From NCBI RefSeq assembly GCF_016598575.1, contig NZ_CP066801.1:2728001-2792000 (forward strand): a stretch of DNA of 64,000 bases, in the 5' to 3' direction. The notes beneath the pieces are model-generated. The model was not told where the DNA came from and ran no database searches. It saw only the letters and a program-made list of their open reading frames with translations. A program made the translations under genes and the position numbers. Positions within the stretch are counted from its first letter, which is position 1; every line of letters begins with the position of its first letter. This document shows, piece by piece, positions 42,209 through 55,951 of the stretch. The DNA comes from Streptomyces sp. HSG2. GTDB taxonomy: Bacteria; Actinomycetota; Actinomycetes; Streptomycetales; Streptomycetaceae.

Positions 42209-44386
42209 ATGCGGTGGTTGGTGGGATGGAGCGGCACCGCCCCGGAGGCGGCCGGAGCGGACACCGGCACCGAGGGAGTCCCCGGATACGAGGGCGAGGC
42301 GCCCCATCCCGTGGGGTCCCAACCACTCTGGGGCGGACCGGACCCGTTGTGGGCCGTCGGGGACTGGCGCCCCGACGAGGTACGCGTCCTCAGCGTCGAC
42401 CCGCACACCCGGATCGCGGTCCTCGGCCTCTGCGGCGCCTCCGACGAGCACCTGCGCGTCGCCCTCCTCGCCGCGCGCGGCGGCGCCATCCGGCACCTGA
42501 CGGCCTGGCCGGGCAGCTACACCGCCGTCGTGCGAGTGGGGCGGCGGCTGATGGTGTGCGGAGACCTGGCCGGCGCCCGCCCCGTCTTCCACACGCCGTG
42601 GGCGGGCGGAACCGCGTACGCCACGGCCGCGTTGCCGCTGGCCGACCTCGTCGAGGCCGACCTCGACTTCGGCTACCTGGCGGCCCTCCTGGCCGCGCCC
42701 CACGTCCCCGCCGCCCTCGGCGACGCCACCCCGTACGAGGGCGTGCGACGCCTCCCGCCCGGACACGCGCTGATCCTGCGGGCCGGCGCGCGGGAGATCG
42801 CCGACTACGAGCCGACCGCCTCCCTCGCGGTGGCGACCCCCGCCGCCGACCCCAGGACGGCCGTCGACGCCGTCCGGGACGCCCTGGTGACCGCCGTCCG
42901 GACCCGGCTGGACGCCCCCCGGCACGTGCCGGGGGCCGGCGTCGACCCCGGCCCGGTGCCCGGCATGGGGCCCGCCGAACGACGTGCCGCCCGGGGGATG
43001 CCCGTGCCCGGTATCGGGGCCGACCTCTCCGGCGGTCCGGCGTCGGGGACGCTGGCCCTGCTCGCCGCCGGACTGCCGGGAGCGCCGGGGACCGTGCTCG
43101 GCCACGGCGTCGACCCGGGCGAGCGGCTGCTCGCCGTCACCTTCAACGACCTCGTCACGGGCGCCCGACCGACGTCGGAACTGGAGCGGGCCGGCGCGCT
43201 CGCCGCCAACCCCCGACTCCGCCACGTCGTCGTCGCGGGCGAGGAGGAGTCCCTCCCCTACGCCGATCTGGACGTGCCGCTGACGGACGAACCGGCCGCC
43301 TGCCTGGTCACGGCGGCCCGCCAGCGAGCCAGACTGGCCGCGGGGAGCGCGGACCACTTCGCCGGCTACGGCGCTCGTCAAGCACTCGACGCCCACCCGG
43401 CGCGCCTCGCCGACCTTCTGATGGACCGCAAACGGCGCCACCTGGTGCGTCCGGTGGCCGCGCTCAGCCGGGCGGACGGGTCGGTGATGGTGCCCGCCCG
43501 CGTCTACGCGGCGGCGCGGCGGCTGTCGCGGACCCCCTACCGCACCGGACTGGAGGAGCTGGCCGAGCAGTTGCTCCGCCGACCGGCCACCCGACCGGCG
43601 TGGACCGACCGGGGCGTTCCGCACCAGGGTGGCGCGGGCGACTTCGGCCCGGACGTCGGTGGCGGCGCCGGCGGGGCCTCGATCGCCGCGCTGACCTGGG
43701 GGCGGCCCGGCCCGGCGGCGGCGTGGCTGACCGGCGAGGCGCTCGCGGAGGTCTCGGCGCGCCTGAGGGGAGCGGTACAGCGGTCGGGGGCCGGTCCGGG
43801 GCGGCGGCCCGGCGACTTCCGCGCCCGCGCCGCCATGGCCCGGGAGGCGGCCGAGGTGAGGGTGTTGGAGCAGGCCGCGGAGGTCCGCTCCCAGCGGTTG
43901 CACACGCCCTTCCTCGACAACCAGGTGGTGCGGGCGTGCCGTGCGGTGCCCGAGGCCCTGCGGGTTCGCCCCGGGGCGCGGGGCGCCGTCCTCCGCTCGG
44001 TGCTGGAGGGGGCGGGCGTGTCCGGTCTGCCCGACGGCTGGGGCGCGCCGACCCCGCCCGGGGCGACGCCGGCGAGCGAACGGGCGGGGGTACGGGTCTC
44101 CGCGGACCGCCTGTTGGCGATGTTCGAGCGTCCGTTGCTGGCGGAGGCGGGGCTCGTGGAGGCGCGGGTCGTGCGCGGGGCGTTGCGCGGCGTGGCCGTG
44201 GGGGAGCCGGTGCCGCTGGACGGCTTGGCGGACCTGGTCTCCCTGGAGCTCTGGTTGGGCCGGCTGCTCTCCCGCAGGGGCACGTGTTGGACGGGCACGC
44301 CCGGCCGGGCGCGGGCGGTGCCCGCCGGGGTGGCGCCACGGCCCGGGGCGCCGGGCGGTGGCTCTCCGCCCGCGCTCCGGGCCTGA
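42209..44386 (+). CDS. Asparagine synthase-like protein with degenerate active sites
   Basis: 725 residues from ATG 42209 with TGGAGG upstream. The architecture follows asparagine synthase B: an N-terminal Ntn-like half and a C-terminal PP-loop half (PFLDNQVVRACRAVPEALRV near the end). The catalytic Cys2 of the glutaminase is missing (it starts MRWLVGW), and the ATP-binding SGGxDS loop reads SGGPASG, without the Asp. So it probably does not make asparagine from glutamine; lasso-peptide cyclases also lack the Cys, but no lasso precursor or protease is adjacent. The order next to the sporulation-associated regulator is conserved as far as I recall (SCO4114-SCO4115). Confidence 0.8.
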   Translation: MRWLVGWSGTAPEAAGADTGTEGVPGYEGEAPHPVGSQPLWGGPDPLWAVGDWRPDEVRVLSVDPHTRIAVLGLCGASDEHLRVALLAARGGAIRHLTAWPGSYTAVVRVGRRLMVCGDLAGARPVFHTPWAGGTAYATAALPLADLVEADLDFGYLAALLAAPHVPAALGDATPYEGVRRLPPGHALILRAGAREIADYEPTASLAVATPAADPRTAVDAVRDALVTAVRTRLDAPRHVPGAGVDPGPVPGMGPAERRAARGMPVPGIGADLSGGPASGTLALLAAGLPGAPGTVLGHGVDPGERLLAVTFNDLVTGARPTSELERAGALAANPRLRHVVVAGEEESLPYADLDVPLTDEPAACLVTAARQRARLAAGSADHFAGYGARQALDAHPARLADLLMDRKRRHLVRPVAALSRADGSVMVPARVYAAARRLSRTPYRTGLEELAEQLLRRPATRPAWTDRGVPHQGGAGDFGPDVGGGAGGASIAALTWGRPGPAAAWLTGEALAEVSARLRGAVQRSGAGPGRRPGDFRARAAMAREAAEVRVLEQAAEVRSQRLHTPFLDNQVVRACRAVPEALRVRPGARGAVLRSVLEGAGVSGLPDGWGAPTPPGATPASERAGVRVSADRLLAMFERPLLAEAGLVEARVVRGALRGVAVGEPVPLDGLADLVSLELWLGRLLSRRGTCWTGTPGRARAVPAGVAPRPGAPGGGSPPALRA

Positions 44387-44727
44387 GCGGCCGCGCGGGC
44401 GGAGAGCCCGACGCGCCGGGCAGCCGGCGGGCGACGCGGCGCGGCGGGACCGGATCGGGCCGGGCGGCGGACCGTACGGGGTGTCCGCGCCGCCGCGACA
44501 CCGGCCCCTCGGCCTCGTGCCACCACATGGCTCCGGCACGGGGAGAGCCCGGCCCGGCACCGCACGGTTCCGGAGCGAGACCGTGCGCACCCGGCCCACC
44601 CGCGCCGAGGGAACCCCAGGGGCCGAGGCCCACGGGCCGCCCACTGGGCGGGAGCGCGGGGCCCGGTGCGGGAGGGCTCGGGCGGGGTCGGGTCGCGGTC
44701 GGTCGGGACACGCGCCGCTCCCGTGTC

Positions 44728-44811
44728 CCGACGCTCACCCGCCGACGCTCACCCGCCGACGCTCACCCGCCGACGCTCACCCGCCGACGCTCACCCGCCG
44801 ACGCTCACTCG
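44728..44811. repeat. 14-bp tandem repeat, six copies
   Basis: Six head-to-tail copies of CCGACGCTCACCCG; five are exact and the last has one change (CACTCG). The last copy overlaps the stop codon of the TetR gene (TCA at 44805-44807), so the repeats form the 3' end of that gene and its immediate downstream sequence. 44387-44727 holds nothing I can support. Confidence 0.95.
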
Positions 44812-45617
44812 ACGGTGCTCGCACGGGTCGTCGGTGGTCCGGAGCGCGAGCGCAGCCCGTCCAGCAGGATGTCCAGCAACCGCCCCGACGCGGCCGTCTG
44901 CCGGGCCGGGTCGGGCAACGTCGGCGCCGGGGTGGCCATGACCAGCAGCACGTCGGACACCGACACGTCCGGGCGAAGCTCGCCCGCGGACCGGGCCCGC
45001 TCGACGAGCCGTCCGACGACCTCCAGGAGCGCCGCCGTCCCGGCGGCCGGGGCCCCAGGGTGTACCGGGAGGGAACCGGGGCCACGCGGCACGCCCGGCG
45101 CGGCCGCGGTGGCCGGAGTGCGGAGTCCGCCCGTGCTCCGCCGAGGCGGCGGCAGCGGCTCCCCGGCGCGAGGGTCGTCCTTCACGACACCGACCCGCAA
45201 CACCTCGGGGGGCAGCAGGCGTCCCGCCCCCGATGCCACCGCCAGCCGAAGGAAGCGGGAGAGCGCCACGAACGCCCGGCTCTCCTGTTCCAGCGCCGAG
45301 CGGGCCTGTTCGGTCAGTCTGGCCGTCTCCTCGGCGGCGATCCGCCGCACCAGTACGTCCTTGCTCGGGAAGCGCCGGTAGACCGTGCCCACGCCGACTC
45401 GAGCACGACGGGCCACGTCCTCCATCGGCGCCCCGTAGCCCAGTTCCCCGAAGACCTCGCGGGCCGCGCGGAGCACGTGTTCCAGGTTGCGCTGGGCGTC
45501 GACACGCAGGGGTGCCGTCCGCGCGGCGCTCTCGTGCCCGGTGTGTGCCGCGGCGTCCGTCGCGGCGCCGTGCGCGCCCGAGGACATGAACGATCGATGA
45601 GGGTCGTGAACATGCAT
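44805..45617 (-). CDS. TetR-family transcriptional regulator
   Basis: 270 residues, long for TetR. The helix-turn-helix is RNLEHVLRAAREVFGELGYGAPMEDVARRARVGVGTVYRRFPSKDVLVRRI (about residues 43-93). The C-terminal domain contains a Pro-rich insert with GPGSLPVHPGAPA and then LVMATPAPTLPDPARQTAASGRLLDILLDGL, typical of a common streptomycete TetR subfamily. The start ATG 45617 has GGGGGATGG upstream; ATG 45587 is possible. The gene ends inside a 14-bp tandem repeat. Confidence 0.88.
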   Translation of the reverse strand: MHVHDPHRSFMSSGAHGAATDAAAHTGHESAARTAPLRVDAQRNLEHVLRAAREVFGELGYGAPMEDVARRARVGVGTVYRRFPSKDVLVRRIAAEETARLTEQARSALEQESRAFVALSRFLRLAVASGAGRLLPPEVLRVGVVKDDPRAGEPLPPPRRSTGGLRTPATAAAPGVPRGPGSLPVHPGAPAAGTAALLEVVGRLVERARSAGELRPDVSVSDVLLVMATPAPTLPDPARQTAASGRLLDILLDGLRSRSGPPTTRASTVE

Positions 45618-46296
45618 GGGCCATCCCCCGGTAATGACGTCTCCCCCCGGAGACTCTCCCGCCGTCGAGTGTCGGAGCGGCGGGACGTCGCCCCCGTGCC
45701 GGCCGTCGCGGCCCCGGAGGCGCTCCCTCCCCCCACATTCCGTTCACACGAACATAGTTGAGTTGCCGTCAATTCAGAAGGGGGGGTTCCGCACCAAGCG
45801 CCCGCCGATCGGAGCAGGGGTCGCTTACGCCCCGATGCGCCCCATCTCGCTCCCGAGCGCGGGCACGTCGGCGCGCGTCGGAGAGCTCTCTCGCCCCGGG
45901 ACGACGCGTGGCGCTTCGGCGTGGCGGATCTCCCCCGGTCCCGGGTCGGTTCGCTCCCCGCGGCGGGCGAACCGGACCGCGCGGGCGGAGGGTCGCGCGC
46001 CGCCCGGACCGCGCTCTTCCGGTCGGCGCCTCACGGCCACGGCGCACTCGAACGTCTCGGCGCGGAGTCCGAACCCGTGACCGAGGGAAGACTTCCTGAA
46101 GAGACCCCGCACACCCGAAGGGGTCGTCCCCGCCGATCTCGGGAACTCACCCGTCCCCCTCCCCGTCTGAAGGGTGTCGCCCCCGGTGCCCTGCCAGACT
46201 TGGTCCACCACCCGGGGCGGGCCGCCGCTCGTCCCACGCGGCACCCGGAGCCCGGATCCGGAGCCGGCCGCCGATACGAACACGAGGCAAGGATCC
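45618..46296. promoter_or_regulatory. Divergent region of TetR and PP2C genes, with palindrome
   Basis: 679 bases without a supportable gene. GTTCACACGAAC at 45742-45753 is an inverted repeat (GTTC-N4-GAAC) in a locally AT-rich patch (45735-45780), about 130 bp before the TetR start: a plausible autoregulatory operator. The remainder is GC-rich and featureless apart from some short hairpins. Confidence 0.4.
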
Positions 46297-47946
46297 GTGA
46301 ACTTCACGCGCTGGAGCGCCCGCTTCCCCGGTACGCAGCGCCGCGCCGCCGCGCGCGCGGAGAGCACCGCGGTCGCCGCCGACCCCTCGGGACGGACCCC
46401 CGCTCCCGATCCCCGAGAGGGGCGGCCCGCCGGCGAGACGCCCCCCATGCCCGGGGTGGACGACCTGCCGGTGCGCGACGTCCTCGACCGCGTCCCGGCC
46501 CTGGTCGCCCTGGTGCACGGTCCGGACCACCGCCTCGCCTACGTCAACGACGCCTACACGGCCGCCTTCGGGGAGCGTCCGATCGGCGAGCCCGCTCGGG
46601 ACACCCTCCCCGAGTTGGTCGAACCGGGACTCCTTCCCCTGCTTGACCAGGTCTCGCGCAGCGGCCGACCCCGCACCCTCAAGTCCCGCAAGACGCCCGA
46701 CGGCCGCTCCTACACCTTCACCTGCGCGCCCGCCGCCCAAGGCGGGGACGGCGAACGGGGTGTGCTCGTCTTCGCCGTCGACGTCACCGATCATGCCGAG
46801 GCCGCCGAGCGGCTGCGCGCGGGGGAGCGCCACCAACGCGAGGCGGCGGTCACCCTCCAGCGTTCACTGCTCCCGCAGCGGCTGGAGGAACCCGACGATC
46901 TGCGCGTGGCCGCCACCTACCACCCCGGGGGCACGGAGGCCGCCGTCGGCGGTGACTGGTACGACGTGATCACGCTCGGTGGGGGGCGCACCGCCCTGGT
47001 CATCGGGGACGTGATGGGCCGAGGGGTCAGGGCCGCGGCCGTCATGGGACAGCTCCGCACGGCGGTGCGCGCGTACGCCCGCCTCGACCTGCCGCCGCAC
47101 GAGGTCCTCCAGCTCCTCGACGGCCTCGCGGCGGACATCGACCCCCACCAGATCGCCACCTGCGTCTACGCCGTCCACGACCCGCACGAGGACAAGCTGG
47201 TGTACGCGTCCGCGGGCCATCTGCCCATCCTGGTCCGCGACGACGAGGGCCGGGTGTCCCGCGCCGACGAGCCGACCGGGCCACCGCTGGGCACGGGCGG
47301 CTGGATTCACTCCTCGGGCTCGGTGCCGCTGCGGCCGGGCTCCACCGCCGTCCTCTACACCGACGGGTTGGTGGAGCGCCGAAACGAGGACCTCGATCAG
47401 GGCATCGCCATGCTGGAGGGCGCCTTGGCCGGAGCCACCGGGCCCCCTCAGGTGGTCTGCGACCGGTTGGTGCGTCGTTCCGGTGTCACACCCGAGCACG
47501 ACGACGACGTGGCGGTGCTGGTCCTCCAGCGCCCCGCGCGCACCGACGCCGAGAGCGATCTCTTCCGCGACGCCGCGCTGGAACTCCTGGGCGGGGTGGA
47601 GGCCGCTCCCCGTGCTCGGGCCTTCGCCTCCGGTGTCCTGACCAGCTGGCGCTTCCCGACCGAGCTGCACGATCGGGGTGTGCTCGCCGCCAGTGAACTC
47701 GTCGCCAACTCGCTCCAGCACGGGACGCCTCCGATGCGATTGCGCCTGCGTCGCACCGACCGGCGGTTGATCATCGAGGTCACCGACGGCGATGATCACC
47801 TGCCCCGCCGGCGCAGGGCCGAGCCGGCCGACGAGTCCGGACGGGGCGTCGCGATCGTCGCGACGGTCGCCTCCACCTGGGGATCTCGTCTCACACCCGG
47901 CGGAGGCAAGGCGGTGTGGTGCGAGTTCCTCCTGCCCCCGACCTGA
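46297..47946 (+). CDS. PAS-PP2C (SpoIIE-type) phosphatase with kinase-like ATPase domain
   Basis: 549 residues from GTG 46297 (CAAGGATCC upstream). A PAS domain (about 60-160, VRDVLDRVPALVALVHGPDHRLAYVNDAY) precedes a PP2C/SpoIIE phosphatase: QRSLLPQRLEEPDDLRVAATYHPGGTEAAVGGDWYDVITL, GDVMGRGVRAAAVMGQLR, YASAGHLPILV, LYTDGLVERR and DDDVAVLVLQ. An anti-sigma-factor-type HATPase domain ends it (ASELVANSLQHGTPPMRLRL, GRGVAIVATV). Such three-part proteins control sigma factors through anti-anti-sigma phosphorylation in the cytoplasm. No partner gene is adjacent. Confidence 0.93.
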   Translation: MNFTRWSARFPGTQRRAAARAESTAVAADPSGRTPAPDPREGRPAGETPPMPGVDDLPVRDVLDRVPALVALVHGPDHRLAYVNDAYTAAFGERPIGEPARDTLPELVEPGLLPLLDQVSRSGRPRTLKSRKTPDGRSYTFTCAPAAQGGDGERGVLVFAVDVTDHAEAAERLRAGERHQREAAVTLQRSLLPQRLEEPDDLRVAATYHPGGTEAAVGGDWYDVITLGGGRTALVIGDVMGRGVRAAAVMGQLRTAVRAYARLDLPPHEVLQLLDGLAADIDPHQIATCVYAVHDPHEDKLVYASAGHLPILVRDDEGRVSRADEPTGPPLGTGGWIHSSGSVPLRPGSTAVLYTDGLVERRNEDLDQGIAMLEGALAGATGPPQVVCDRLVRRSGVTPEHDDDVAVLVLQRPARTDAESDLFRDAALELLGGVEAAPRARAFASGVLTSWRFPTELHDRGVLAASELVANSLQHGTPPMRLRLRRTDRRLIIEVTDGDDHLPRRRRAEPADESGRGVAIVATVASTWGSRLTPGGGKAVWCEFLLPPT

Positions 47947-48017
47947 GGGGCGGACGGGCGACGGCCGAACCCGCCCGGAGACCCGGGAGGAGGTGTGGCC
48001 GCCGCCCCCGCACGAGG

Positions 48018-49310
48018 TCAGGCGTCCACCGAGGCGATGGGGCCCACCGGGGCGCCGCCGCCTCCGACCACCCTGCTCCGCGCCCGCCAGGGGTGGTCCT
48101 GCGCCTCCGTCAGTCGCCGACCGAGCCGCAGGGCGAGCACCGATATCCCCAGGGAGAACAGTAGGAACGACAGGATGTAGGGCGCGTGCAGGGTGGCTCC
48201 CATCGGTCCGCCCACGGCCGGCCCGATGGCCAGGGCGAGCTGCTTGACCAGCGCGAAGGCGGAGTTGTACTGGCCCGCCCGGCCGTCCGGCGCCAGATCG
48301 GCGACCAGCGGGGCGACCGTCGGGGCCAGCATCGCCTCGCCCAGTCCGAACAGCGCGTACGTGGAGACGAACGCCGCGCCGGCCATCGCCTGTCCCACAT
48401 GCCCCAGCCCGGCGTAGCCCGCCATGAGCCAGGCGACGGCCCAGATCAGGCCGACGGCGGCGATCACACGTGTCCGCTTCCGGCGCTCCACGAACTTCAG
48501 CACGGCGAACTGGGCGACCACGATGACCAGTGTGTTCGCCGCGAGCGCGGTGCCCAGCGTGGAAGGGGAGACACCGGCGGCCTCCACCCCGTAGGCGCTC
48601 AGGCCCGACTCGAACTGGCCGTAGCAGGCGAAGAAGAGGACGAAGCCGAGCACGCACAGGCGCACCATGGCCTTGTCGTCGCGGAGCGCGCCTCGCCCGT
48701 CGATTCTCGGGAGACCTCCCGCGCCCTCGGGGGCGAGGCGCGGCCGGGGCGAGCGCACGGTGGCCATGACCGCCACGAGGAGGAGGAACATCGCAGCCTC
48801 GACCGCGAAGAGCAGGGTGAAGGAGGTGGGCTCGGAGAGGTCCACCAGGTGGCCTCCGATCAGACCTCCGACACCGAGCCCGAGGTTCTGCAAGAAGAAC
48901 TGGGTCGCGAACGCCCGGGAGCGGGTCGCGGCGGTGGAGTAGTCCACGATCATGGTAGCGAGGGCGGGTTGCGTCACGGCCTGCCCGGCCCCGAGGAGGG
49001 CGGCGGCCGACAGGACGGTCTCGGCCCGCTCGGACACTCCGAGGGCCATGGCACCGACGGAGGCCGCGACGAGTGCGGCCAACAGCACCGGCCGCGGGCC
49101 CCGCCGGACCATGGCCCGCCCCGCGAACGGCAGGACGACCAAGGCCGCCACGGCGAACAGCGCGAGCACGAGCCCCGCCGCGACCGAACCGAGCCCGCGT
49201 ACCTGCGCCACGTAGACGTACAGGTAGGGGACGGTGAAACCGAGCCCGAACGCGCTGAGCGCGTTCCCCACGTGGATTCGGCGCATCGCCGCGCCCGCCG
49301 CCCTGGTCAC
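48018..49310 (-). CDS. MFS-family membrane transporter
   Basis: 430 residues from GTG 49310 with GGAGGGGCGAGG upstream. It has 12 predicted membrane segments, and FAGRAMVRRGPRPVLLAALV is the loop 2-3 motif of the major facilitator superfamily. The substrate is unknown; drug or metabolite efflux is the usual role for transporters controlled by a divergent MarR protein. It shares a 140-bp control region with the MarR gene. Confidence 0.9.
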   Translation of the reverse strand: MTRAAGAAMRRIHVGNALSAFGLGFTVPYLYVYVAQVRGLGSVAAGLVLALFAVAALVVLPFAGRAMVRRGPRPVLLAALVAASVGAMALGVSERAETVLSAAALLGAGQAVTQPALATMIVDYSTAATRSRAFATQFFLQNLGLGVGGLIGGHLVDLSEPTSFTLLFAVEAAMFLLLVAVMATVRSPRPRLAPEGAGGLPRIDGRGALRDDKAMVRLCVLGFVLFFACYGQFESGLSAYGVEAAGVSPSTLGTALAANTLVIVVAQFAVLKFVERRKRTRVIAAVGLIWAVAWLMAGYAGLGHVGQAMAGAAFVSTYALFGLGEAMLAPTVAPLVADLAPDGRAGQYNSAFALVKQLALAIGPAVGGPMGATLHAPYILSFLLFSLGISVLALRLGRRLTEAQDHPWRARSRVVGGGGAPVGPIASVDA

Positions 49311-49357
49311 CCTCGCCCCTCCCGAACACCGAGACCCTCAAGGTCCTTGAACAGAGA

Positions 49358-49428
49358 ACTTCGAGGCCAAGACTTCAGACCTAAAGTTCGAAGCTAAAGA
49401 GTACAGACCGAAGGACTTCGAGGCAAAG
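49358..49428. promoter_or_regulatory. Four-copy operator-like repeat between MFS and MarR genes
   Basis: Four degenerate copies of a 14-15-nt motif: ACTTCGAGGCCAAG (49358-49371), ACTTCAGACCTAAAG (49372-49386), AGTTCGAAGCTAAAG (49385-49399) and ACTTCGAGGCAAAG (49415-49428). The core TTCGAA of the third is palindromic. The region is far lower in GC than its surroundings. The last copy covers the presumed -35 zone of the MarR gene, ahead of a -10 CATACT at 49440-49445. Confidence 0.8.
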
Positions 49429-49451
49429 GTGTGCCGTGTCATACTGCCGAC

Positions 49452-50009
49452 ATGGGCGACACCTCAGAGGCGGACGAGCCGACACTCGACGAACAGATCG
49501 CCGCCTACCAGCGCGAGTTCCGCGACCTCGACCCCCAGGTGGAGAAGATCGTCTCGGCACTCTCCCGGCTGAACCGCCGGATGAACGTCGCGTACCGCCG
49601 ACAGACCGTCGACCTGGACATCGGTAACGCCGAGTGGGAGGTGCTCAAGGCGCTCGTCCTCGCCGGATCCCCCTACCGGCTGGGACCGGGAGAGTTGGCG
49701 AAGCGCCTGGGGCTGACGCCGGCGGCCATGACCCACCGCATCGACCGACTGGTCGCCGAGGACCTGGTGACCCGTGAGCGGGACGAGAACAACCGGGTGC
49801 GCGTCATCGTCGAGCTGACCGACGCCGGACGGGAGAAGTGGCTGGAGGTCATGCGCCGTGCCTCCGTGTTCGAGGAGGACCTCCTCCAGGACCTCTCCGC
49901 CGACGAGCGGGTGAGGCTGGGCGAGGTCCTCACCGTCCTGCTCCGCAGGGTGGAGCACGCCCAGCCCGACGCCGACGGTCGGCTCAGCGATCTCGAAGAA
50001 ACCCCTTGA
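49452..50009 (+). CDS. MarR-family transcriptional regulator
   Basis: 185 residues from ATG 49452. Winged helix-turn-helix: NAEWEVLKALVLAGSPYRLGPGELAKRLGLTPAAMTHRIDRLVAEDLVTRERDENNRVRVIVELTDAGRE. An N-terminal helical extension precedes it. There is no ribosome binding site, and the -10 CATACT ends 6 bases before the ATG, so the message is probably leaderless. It is likely to repress the divergent MFS gene and itself through the shared repeats. Confidence 0.92.
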   Translation: MGDTSEADEPTLDEQIAAYQREFRDLDPQVEKIVSALSRLNRRMNVAYRRQTVDLDIGNAEWEVLKALVLAGSPYRLGPGELAKRLGLTPAAMTHRIDRLVAEDLVTRERDENNRVRVIVELTDAGREKWLEVMRRASVFEEDLLQDLSADERVRLGEVLTVLLRRVEHAQPDADGRLSDLEETP

Positions 50010-50019
50010 CAGGGCGAAG

Positions 50020-50048
50020 TTGACAACCTCATGGGCGCTCCGTAGAGT
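50020..50048 (+). promoter_or_regulatory. rRNA operon promoter P1
   Basis: TTGACA (50020-50025), 17-bp spacer, TAGAGT (50043-50048): near-consensus for the housekeeping sigma factor. It begins 11 bases after the MarR stop. Confidence 0.85.
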
Positions 50049-50176
50049 TCTTCGGGTTGCCATGGGGGCCAAGCGGTTCCCCGGTGACCCTCCGCCGCGT
50101 CAGCGGCACCCACACACCAGCACGATCTCCTGCGGAGCGATTTCGGCGTGTCCGGAATTCGTTCCGCCGGCTCGAT

Positions 50177-50205
50177 TTGGGAACCGCGGGGAAAGTCGCT
50201 AGTGT
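50177..50205 (+). promoter_or_regulatory. rRNA operon promoter P2 (candidate)
   Basis: TTGGGA (50177-50182), 17-bp spacer, TAGTGT (50200-50205). Weaker than P1. Confidence 0.5.
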
Positions 50206-50264
50206 TCGGGACGTCGGAACGGCTCAACGGCCGTGAAGGCGAACCCCGCTGACTGGGGATCAGG

Positions 50265-50369
50265 TCGGTGAAACGGTCTGGTAGAGTCGGAGAGGCCGGA
50301 AAGGGAAGCGCGGAAGTGCTTTTCGGGAAGGCGGCCGAGGAAATCGGGTCGGAAACGGTCTGGTAGAGT
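50265..50369 (+). promoter_or_regulatory. rRNA operon promoters P3 and P4 (repeated GGTCTGGTAGAGTCGG box)
   Basis: The 20-base block AAACGGTCTGGTAGAGTCGG occurs twice, giving TAGAGT at 50282-50287 and 50364-50369. No good -35 precedes either, as reported for some Streptomyces rrn promoters. A conserved processing/antitermination segment (TCCTTGAGAACTCAACAGCGTGCC, in 50450-50474) follows. Confidence 0.65.
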
Positions 50370-50632
50370 CGGTGAAACCGAAGGGGAAACGCCCGGAGGA
50401 AAGCCGCGAGAGAGTGTGTTTCTCGGGTGAGTACGAAGAAAGCGTCCGTTCCTTGAGAACTCAACAGCGTGCCAAAAGTCAACGCCAGATATGTTGATAC
50501 CCCGACGCCGGGATTGTTGTTCCGGTGGACGGGTTCCTTTGAAGTAGAACACAGCGAGGACGCTGTGGATCATCGGGTTATTCCTCCGGTGGTCCCGCTC
50601 CCGTGTTGTGTGCCGGGTGACCGGCAGAGCAT

Positions 50633-55622
<4,990 letters not shown>

Positions 55623-55704
55623 GTAGGTGCTCGCGTCCACTGTGTTGGTTCTGAAACCACGAACGGTTGTCCCTGTTGTGGGGTGCTGGTTGTTGTTTCG
55701 TTGT

Positions 55705-55823
55705 GTTTCGGTGGTTTTAGCGTAGGGGAAACGCCCGGTTACATTCCGAACCCGGAAGCTAAGCTCTACAGCGCCGATGGTACTGCAGGGGGGACCCTGT
55801 GGGAGAGTAGGACGCCGCCGAAC
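55705..55823 (+). rRNA. rrf: 5S ribosomal RNA
   Basis: 119 nt. The 5' GTTTCGGTGGT pairs with 3' GCCGCCGAAC, and the CCGAACCCGGAAGCTAAG block is present. The 82-nt gap to 23S holds no gene. Confidence 0.97.
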
Positions 55824-55832
55824 GATTTTTGT

Positions 55833-55885
55833 GGGAGGGTTCCTTCTTCCGGCTTTGTGTCGGGGGAGGGAACCCTCCCTTTTTC
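55833..55885 (+). terminator. rRNA operon terminator
   Basis: GGGAGGGTTCC (55833-55843) pairs with GGAACCCTCCC (55869-55879), followed by six Ts with one C. Confidence 0.9.
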
Positions 55886-55890
55886 ATGAC

Positions 55891-55934
55891 CGAGGGCCTT
55901 TCCCTTGTGCTTGCGCACCGGGGAAAGGCCCTCG
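55891..55934. terminator. Second terminator, shared with the beta-helix gene
   Basis: CGAGGGCCTTTCCC (55891-55904) pairs with GGGAAAGGCCCTCG (55921-55934), 17 bases before the stop of the convergent gene. Confidence 0.85.
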
Positions 55935-55951
55935 TGTTCTTGCGGGTGTGG

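Noticed and set aside
41639..44644. Long frames on both strands around the asparagine-synthase-like gene
   Set aside because: The 42209-44386 frame has family motifs, codon bias and a ribosome binding site; the others do not.
44728..44811. Possible CRISPR array
   Set aside because: The 14-bp units are directly adjacent with no spacers, and no cas gene is seen.
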